From Frigidibacter sp. SD6-1 (GTDB lineage Bacteria; Pseudomonadota; Alphaproteobacteria; Rhodobacterales; Rhodobacteraceae): a stretch of DNA of 64,000 nucleotides. A program made the translations under genes and the position numbers. Position 1 is the first letter of the stretch, and every line of letters begins with the position of its first letter. The notes beneath the pieces are model-generated. The model saw only the letters and a list, made by a program, of their open reading frames with translations. It searched no databases and was not told the origin of the DNA. Below are positions 59,532 to 64,000 of this stretch, in pieces. The stretch lies in assembly GCF_030143255.1 (NCBI RefSeq), contig NZ_JARJNR010000001.1, positions 248,001-312,000 on the forward strand. The letters are read 5' to 3'.

Positions 59532-60626
59532 ATGACCGACGATCTGAAATCCGTGATTTCGCCCACCGAAGAGATCATCGAAGAGGCCCGGAACGGCCGG
59601 ATGTTCGTGCTTGTCGACCATGAGGACCGCGAGAACGAGGGCGATCTGGTGATCCCCGCACAGATGGCCACGCCCGAGGCGATCAATTTCATGGCCATGC
59701 ACGGGCGGGGACTGATCTGTCTGACGCTTCCGGCCGAGCGGATCGAGACGCTGGGCCTGCCGCTCATGTCCACCAAGAATTCCTCGCGTCACGAAACGGC
59801 CTTCACCATCTCGATCGAGGCGCGCGAAGGGGTGACGACCGGCATTTCCGCCCATGACCGGGCGCGCACGGTTGCTGTCGCCATCGACCCTTCGAAAGGC
59901 GCCGCCGATATTGCGACGCCGGGCCACATCTTTCCGCTGCGCGCCCGCGACGGTGGCGTTCTGGTGCGCGCGGGCCATACCGAGGCCGCGACCGACGTGT
60001 CGCGCCTCGCGGGCCTCAATCCGGCGGGCGTGATCTGCGAGATCATGAACGAGGACGGCACGATGGCCCGCCTGCCGGAACTGGTCGCCTTCGCGCAGAA
60101 GCACCGGCTGAAGATCGGCACGATTTCCGACCTCATCGCCTACCGGCTGCGCCATGACAGTCTGGTGCGCGAGATCGCCCAGCGGCAGGTCACCTCGATC
60201 CACGGCGGCGACTGGCATATGCGGGTCTTCACCGATGCCACGCAGGGCGCCGAACATATCGTGCTGACCAAGGGCGATATCGCCACGCAAGCGCCGGTTC
60301 TCGTCCGCATGCATTCGCTCAATCCGCTGGAAGATGTCCTTGGCCTCCACCCCTCGCATGCGGGCCAGATGCCTGCCGCGATGCGCGCCATCGCCGAGGA
60401 GGGCCGGGGGGCGGTCGTGATGCTGCGCGACACGCAGATGAAGCTTGCGCTGGATGAGGAGGCAACGCCCCACAAGCTGCGCCAATATGGGCTCGGCGCG
60501 CAGATCCTCGCGGCCCTCGGCCTCAACCGGATCGAGCTTCTGACCAATTCCGGAACGCCGAAGATCGTCGGGCTCGACGCCTACGGGCTCGAGATCACCG
60601 GCACCCGCCCGATTGCACTGGACTGA
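59532..60626 (+). CDS. ribB: 3,4-dihydroxy-2-butanone-4-phosphate synthase RibB with degenerate RibA domain
   Basis: 364 aa. The N-terminal DHBP synthase (about 1-205) has [12 protein letters not shown] and the HTEAATD motif. The C-terminal GTP cyclohydrolase II-like domain has lost the three zinc cysteines ([13 protein letters not shown] replaces the HSECLTGD...CDC pattern) and the arginine loop ([10 protein letters not shown]), so it cannot open GTP. A separate ribA is expected elsewhere. Start ATG 59532 chosen over 59505. Coupled to ribH, 3 nt apart. Confidence 0.93.
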   Translation: MTDDLKSVISPTEEIIEEARNGRMFVLVDHEDRENEGDLVIPAQMATPEAINFMAMHGRGLICLTLPAERIETLGLPLMSTKNSSRHETAFTISIEAREGVTTGISAHDRARTVAVAIDPSKGAADIATPGHIFPLRARDGGVLVRAGHTEAATDVSRLAGLNPAGVICEIMNEDGTMARLPELVAFAQKHRLKIGTISDLIAYRLRHDSLVREIAQRQVTSIHGGDWHMRVFTDATQGAEHIVLTKGDIATQAPVLVRMHSLNPLEDVLGLHPSHAGQMPAAMRAIAEEGRGAVVMLRDTQMKLALDEEATPHKLRQYGLGAQILAALGLNRIELLTNSGTPKIVGLDAYGLEITGTRPIALD

Positions 60627-60629
60627 GCC

Positions 60630-61136
60630 ATGGCCGCAAACGAACAGCATTATTCCCTGCCGCTGCCCGATTTCGACAAGCCGCTGAGGCTTCTGATCGT
60701 CGTGGCGCCCTATTACCGCGACATCGCCGACAACCTGATCGCCGGGGCGAAGGCCATGGCGGCCAAGGCGGGTGCGACGGCCGAGGTGATCGAGGTTCCC
60801 GGGGCGCTCGAAGTGCCGACGGCGATCGGCATGGCTTTTCGCATGGCCGATTATGACGGCTTCGTCGCGCTTGGCTGCGTGATCCGGGGCGAGACCACGC
60901 ATTACGACACGGTCTGCAACGATTCATCGCGCGGCATCACCATGCTTGGCCTTTCAGGTGCCTGTATCGGCAATGGCATCCTGACGGTCGAGAACCGCGA
61001 GCAGGCCGAGGTCAGGGCCGATCCGGAGGGCCAGAACAAGGGTGGCGGTGCGGCAGCGGCGGCCTTGCATCTGATCGCACTTTCCCGCAAATGGGCGCGC
61101 CAGACCAAGGGCATGGGCTTCAAGCCCGCCGAATGA
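60630..61136 (+). CDS. ribH: 6,7-dimethyl-8-ribityllumazine synthase
   Basis: 168 aa. VVAPYYRDIADNLIAGA, the EVPGALEVPTA segment, GCVIRGETTHYDTVCN (catalytic His) and the late NKGGGAAAAALHLI are conserved. Makes lumazine from DHBP and the RibD product. Precedes nusB by 7 nt. Confidence 0.96.
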   Translation: MAANEQHYSLPLPDFDKPLRLLIVVAPYYRDIADNLIAGAKAMAAKAGATAEVIEVPGALEVPTAIGMAFRMADYDGFVALGCVIRGETTHYDTVCNDSSRGITMLGLSGACIGNGILTVENREQAEVRADPEGQNKGGGAAAAALHLIALSRKWARQTKGMGFKPAE

Positions 61137-61143
61137 GAGAGAG

Positions 61144-61629
61144 ATGACCGACGACGCCCCCCGCAAGCCGACGCAGGAAGAGAAGCGGCAGATGAAGTCC
61201 GCTGCCCGGCTCTATGCCGTGCAGGCGCTTTTCCAGATGGAGGCGGCGAGCCAGACAGTCGACAAGGTGCGCCGTGAGTTCGAGACGCACCGCTTCGGCG
61301 CGACGATCGAGGGCGATGAATTCGCCGAGGGGGATACGCACCTCTTCCGCCAGATCATCGAAGAGGCGGTGAACTGGCAGGCCAAGATCGACCAGATGAC
61401 CGATAGGGCGCTGGTTGCCAAATGGCCTCTCGACCGGATCGACCCGGTGTTGCGCGCGCTCTTCCGCGCCGCGGGGGCGGAGCTTCTGCAGCCCTCGACC
61501 CCGCCGCGCGTCGCGATCACTGAATATGTCGATGTGGCACACGCCTTCTTCCCCGATGGGCGGGAACCGAAATTCGTCAACGCGGTCCTCGACCATATGG
61601 CGCGCGAGGCCCGTCCCGAAGCTTTCTGA
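61144..61629 (+). CDS. nusB: Transcription antitermination factor NusB
   Basis: 161 aa helical protein binding boxA of rRNA with NusE. SAARLYAVQALFQME at the start and the late REPKFVNAVLDHMARE helix are typical. ribH-nusB linkage is widespread. GAGAGAG precedes ATG 61144. Confidence 0.94.
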   Translation: MTDDAPRKPTQEEKRQMKSAARLYAVQALFQMEAASQTVDKVRREFETHRFGATIEGDEFAEGDTHLFRQIIEEAVNWQAKIDQMTDRALVAKWPLDRIDPVLRALFRAAGAELLQPSTPPRVAITEYVDVAHAFFPDGREPKFVNAVLDHMAREARPEAF

Positions 61630-61630
61630 G

Positions 61631-61678
61631 GGACTAGCCGCTCATCGTCGCCTGCGGCGCTCTTCGCTTGGCGCGCGG
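61631..61678. repeat. Partial copy of the GCCGCTCATCG repeat
   Basis: AGCCGCTCATCGTCGCC then GGCGCTCTTCGC after the nusB stop. It resembles the left half of the elements at 51528 and 53313 but lacks the closing arm. Confidence 0.5.
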
Positions 61679-61724
61679 GCACAGGCCGCTTACGCTGTGG
61701 CAAACACAGTGACCGGAGAGCATC

Positions 61725-62084
61725 ATGCCGCCTGCCGCCCAGATCCTGATCGCCGCCATAGCGGCGCTGCATCTCAATATCCTCTGGTTCGAGATGTTCG
61801 CCTGGGAAAGCCGGGGGCCGAAGATCTTCCGGTCTTTCCCGAAGGACCTCTTTGCACCCACGAAGGTGATGGCCGCCAACCAGGGGCTTTACAACGGCTT
61901 CCTCGCCGCCGGTCTCATCTGGTCGCTGATCGCGCCCGAGCCGATGGCCCGCCCGCTTGCCAGCTTCTTCCTTGGCTGCGTGCTCGTCGCCGGTCTATTC
62001 GGCGCGCTCACCGCCTCGCGCCGCATCCTTTATGTGCAGGCGCTGCCTGCGGCACTGGGGCTGGCGGCGGTCTGGTTCCTCTAA
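61725..62084 (+). CDS. DUF1304 family membrane protein
   Basis: 119 aa with about four helices. LHLNILWFEMFAWES and NQGLYNGFLAAGLIW match DUF1304. GGAGAG lies 5 nt before the ATG. Function unknown. Confidence 0.88.
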   Translation: MPPAAQILIAAIAALHLNILWFEMFAWESRGPKIFRSFPKDLFAPTKVMAANQGLYNGFLAAGLIWSLIAPEPMARPLASFFLGCVLVAGLFGALTASRRILYVQALPAALGLAAVWFL

Positions 62085-62157
62085 GCGGCGGGCCTGCGTC
62101 ACTCTGCCTCTGGCGCCGGGAGCCTGAACCCTTAGATTGGTGGCGGAGGGTCCAGCG

Positions 62158-62502
62158 ATGCCCGAACTTGTCCGCCTTTACATCCGCCACGTGATCATCG
62201 GCTTCCTGCTCGGGGCGGCCTTCACCGCGCTGCTTCTGTGGCTGAACGTCGCGAACCTCTGGCATCTGGTGACGGCCACGCGCGAGGGGCCGCTCGCCGT
62301 CCTGATGCTCGTCGTCTTCAACACGATCGTCTTTTCAGGCGTGCAGTTTGCCTATGCCGTGATGCAGATGGCAGAGAGACCGGGTGGGGCTGGCGGCACC
62401 AAGGCGCCCGTCGCGCTGACCGAACCGGCGCCTGTCGCGGCACAGAAGACAAGTGGCGGGAACCGCAGCGACCGTGCCGGCGTGAATTTCCCGAGAGCCT
62501 GA
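62158..62502 (+). CDS. Small membrane protein of unknown function
   Basis: 114 aa. Two hydrophobic helices (about 9-31 and 44-66, with VIIGFLLGAAFTALLL and VLMLVVFNTIVFSGV) and a polar, Ala/Thr-rich C-terminal tail. GGAGGG precedes ATG 62158. I do not recognise the family. Confidence 0.65.
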   Translation: MPELVRLYIRHVIIGFLLGAAFTALLLWLNVANLWHLVTATREGPLAVLMLVVFNTIVFSGVQFAYAVMQMAERPGGAGGTKAPVALTEPAPVAAQKTSGGNRSDRAGVNFPRA

Positions 62503-62667
62503 CTAGTCAGGTGGGAGCCAGATACCTGGGCCAGGACCCAGGCAGAGCCAGCCCCCTCGGAAAAGAGTATCGGCCACTGGAAAAGGGCCGGATACGAGAA
62601 GAGCAGAACCCGCCATCAAACAATCTATGCCCGCAGCTTGGCAGCTTCAAGGCGGGACTGTCGGGGC

Positions 62668-62696
62668 TTGACGAAATGTTCGTCTTTCGTTCATGT
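62668..62696 (+). promoter_or_regulatory. mmcB promoter with LexA box
   Basis: GTTC (62678-62681), seven bases, GTTC (62689-62692): the alphaproteobacterial LexA site GTTC-N7-GTTC. It lies between TTGACG (62668) and TCATGT (62691), covering the promoter of mmcB, whose ATG follows at 62703. SOS control is strongly suggested. Confidence 0.7.
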
Positions 62697-62702
62697 TCTT
62701 CC

Positions 62703-63158
62703 ATGTCCAGTGATCTGATGCCCGGCCAGGTACTCGCGCGCGGTGTTTGCCGCCATCTCCTGTCGCACGGGTTCGCGACGGTCGAGGAACTTGTGCCCGC
62801 GCCGGGCCTCAGGGTCGATGTCATGGCGCTCGGGCCGAAGGGCGAGGTCTGGATCGTCGAATGCAAATCCTCGCGCACCGACTTTGTGAGCGATCGCAAG
62901 TGGCACAGTTACCTCGAATGGGCGGACCGGTTCTTCTGGGCGGTGGACGCCGATTTCCCGGTCGATCTGCTGCCCGAAGGGGCGGGCCTGATCATCGCCG
63001 ATGGCTATGATGCCGAAATACTGCGCCTTAGCCCCGAGGCGCCGCTGCCGGGGGCGCGACGCAAGGTGATGCTTATGAAATTCGCGCGCCATGCCGCGTT
63101 GAGACTGCAATCCTATCGCGACCCGGGCGTGACGGCGCAGGGAATTATCGCCGTCTAG
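62703..63158 (+). CDS. mmcB: MmcB family DNA repair protein
   Basis: 151 aa. A PD-(D/E)xK nuclease-like core: Asp39 in LRVDVMAL and E53-x-K55 in WIVECKSSRTDF. Caulobacter MmcB is an SOS-induced factor for mitomycin-C damage. ATG 62703 is directly after the LexA box promoter. Its 3' end overlaps the opposing DUF6324-like gene by 14 nt. Confidence 0.9.
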   Translation: MSSDLMPGQVLARGVCRHLLSHGFATVEELVPAPGLRVDVMALGPKGEVWIVECKSSRTDFVSDRKWHSYLEWADRFFWAVDADFPVDLLPEGAGLIIADGYDAEILRLSPEAPLPGARRKVMLMKFARHAALRLQSYRDPGVTAQGIIAV

Positions 63159-63366
63159 GCTTGCCCTTCCCAGACCCGCCTGCGCGCATCTCCCGCGCCG
63201 CTTCGGCGGCCGCGCGCAGCTCCTCGGCGATTTCCTCTGCCTCCTCGGGATCGAAGTCGAGCGGCAGCTCGAACCCCTCCGCCTCGACATAGATGCGCAC
63301 CATTCCCTGATCGGTCGGACCGATCTGCAGATTGGCGGCGATATCGCTTTCCTTGTTGATGCCCAT
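63145..63366 (-). CDS. DUF6324-like small acidic protein
   Basis: 73 aa. MGINKESDIAANLQIGP, then VRIYVEAEGFELPLDFDPEEA and a charged helix with a basic GKGKPRRR tail. It resembles a small family conserved in Rhodobacteraceae (DUF6324, from memory). The start at 63366 is taken for the conserved MGINKES. A GTTC-N7-GTTC site lies 15 nt upstream. Confidence 0.7.
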   Translation of the reverse strand: MGINKESDIAANLQIGPTDQGMVRIYVEAEGFELPLDFDPEEAEEIAEELRAAAEAAREMRAGGSGKGKPRRR

Positions 63367-63380
63367 CTCGGCCTCCGGAT

Positions 63381-63395
63381 GTTCAGTTTCGGTTC
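63381..63395. promoter_or_regulatory. Second LexA-box-like site
   Basis: GTTC, seven bases, GTTC on the plus strand, just upstream of the DUF6324-like gene. The motif has only eight fixed bases, so one chance copy in the window would not surprise; its promoter position and the nearby mmcB site support it. Confidence 0.45.
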
Positions 63396-63469
63396 TGGCG
63401 GAAGCGCGAAGAAAATCCAAGCCTTAACCGCCGATCGCCGTTTCCCGGCGGTGCGGTCGTCCGCCTGCC

Positions 63470-63478
63470 TGTGGATAA
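63470..63478. other. Single DnaA-box consensus
   Basis: TGTGGATAA, the complement of TTATCCACA, in the gap between the DUF6324-like gene and the next. No second box is nearby, so it is not evidence for an origin. Confidence 0.3.
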
Positions 63479-63663
63479 GTGCTCTGGCGAAAGCTTGCGC
63501 CGCGCGGGCACTGCGGTCGTACATGGGAAGGCGGCACAGGATCTGCTCCGTGATCGTGACGAATCATGCGAAATGGCCGCGTTGTGCCAGGCGGAACTCG
63601 GCGCCTGGCACTCTGTCGCAGGTCGGATCGCGACCTGACGAACAAAGCAGGAAGGACATCGGG

Positions 63664-63939
63664 ATGTTGGACAGTGCAAGACGCGTCATCGCAACCCTGA
63701 CGGAGCCCGGAATCGGTCTTCTGGCGCGGGCCATCGTGGCCTCGCTTCTGATCGACGCGTTCGGCCAGCAGACGCCGGTCGCCCTCGCCATCGTCTTCGT
63801 CCTCGGCCCCGGCCTCGACCTGCGTCGACGCATCAACCGGCAGGCACCGGTCGCTTGCGGCACGCCGATTTTCCGGTTGACCCTTTCCGCCAAACGCCCT
63901 AATCCCACGCCCGAGTGCCGCCTTAGCTCAGTTGGTTAG
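63664..63939 (+). CDS. Possible small hydrophobic protein running into tRNA-His
   Basis: 91 codons after AAGGA with an 8-nt gap. MLDSARRVIATL then a hydrophobic stretch (LLARAIVASLL, ALAIVFVLGPG). The last seven codons fall inside the tRNA-His gene, so either the end is wrong or the gene is not real. The good ribosome site is the main support. Confidence 0.35.
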   Translation: MLDSARRVIATLTEPGIGLLARAIVASLLIDAFGQQTPVALAIVFVLGPGLDLRRRINRQAPVACGTPIFRLTLSAKRPNPTPECRLSSVG

Positions 63940-63993
63940 AGCACCAGATTGTGGATCTGGGGGTCCCCCGTTCGAGCCGGGGAGGCGGTACCA
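63917..63993 (+). tRNA. tRNA-His: tRNA-His (GTG anticodon)
   Basis: A 77-nt cloverleaf: acceptor GCCGCCT/AGGCGGT, D arm with AGTTGGTTAGA, anticodon loop TTGTGGA (GTG) on stem CCAGA/TCTGG, T arm CCCCG/CGGGG with TTCGAGC, encoded CCA. Base 73 is A and the base before position 1 is T, so the usual G-1:C73 identity pair is absent, as reported for alphaproteobacterial tRNA-His. Confidence 0.95.
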
Positions 63994-64000
63994 TGACGCC

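Noticed and set aside
63470-63478. Replication origin from a DnaA box
   Set aside because: Only one box, with no AT-rich unwinding region or cluster of boxes.

Overview
The window looks like chromosomal DNA of a GC-rich alphaproteobacterium of the Rhodobacteraceae (Rhodobacter/Paracoccus-type). I infer this from five things: a DUF1127 gene followed by an array of hairpins with CUCCUCCC loops, a terminator-bearing leader in front of mraZ, an Hsp20-DUF1150 pair, mmcB behind a GTTC-N7-GTTC LexA box, and a tRNA-His with A73 and no encoded G-1. Genes are tightly packed, with many TGATG or ATGA stop/start overlaps. I see no rRNA, prophage, insertion sequence or CRISPR.

Layout. 1-10006: a catabolic island. 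A leftward unit holds two sugar-type ABC permeases, a Gfo/Idh/MocA oxidoreductase, an NTF2-like protein, a D-serine-dehydratase/D-threonine-aldolase-type PLP enzyme, an RpiR regulator and an SDR. A divergent rightward unit holds RidA, an M81 (MlrC-like) protein and a dimethylformamidase-like protein. TGTAA-type palindromes in the control regions suggest the RpiR protein controls both. 10008-13150: an MFS transporter and the divergent pair epmA/efp. 13268-19227: a LivKHMGF-type transporter operon ending in a 3-oxoadipyl-CoA-type thiolase. 19250-25367: pyc, divergent from uvrD.

25463-25952: a DUF1127 gene and a CcsR-like sRNA array on the minus strand, divergent from mrp. 27292-35702: the dcw cluster (mraZ, rsmH, ftsL, ftsI, murE, murF, mraY) behind a long leader that resembles the UpsM sRNA locus. 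The cluster stops after mraY, where an MBL-fold hydrolase gene follows. 36613-43691: an amidase, purEK, small conserved genes (DUF3995, DUF465), hsp20-DUF1150, cytochrome b561 and a fused ATP sulfurylase/APS kinase. 43952-51526: trxB/lrp, a Hint-domain protein, the lgt-midA-pgeF operon, ubiK and two glycosyltransferase-like genes.

51730-61629: the riboflavin locus (nrdR-ribD ... ribE-orf-ribB-ribH-nusB), split by a leftward capsule block (kpsS, a Wza/KpsD-like lipoprotein and kpsC). RibB carries a dead GTP-cyclohydrolase II domain. 61725-63993: two small membrane proteins, mmcB, a small DUF6324-like protein and tRNA-His. Palindromic elements recur between genes: TTCGCGAA-centred terminators and a GGGCCGCTCATCG...GAGCGGCCC repeat.
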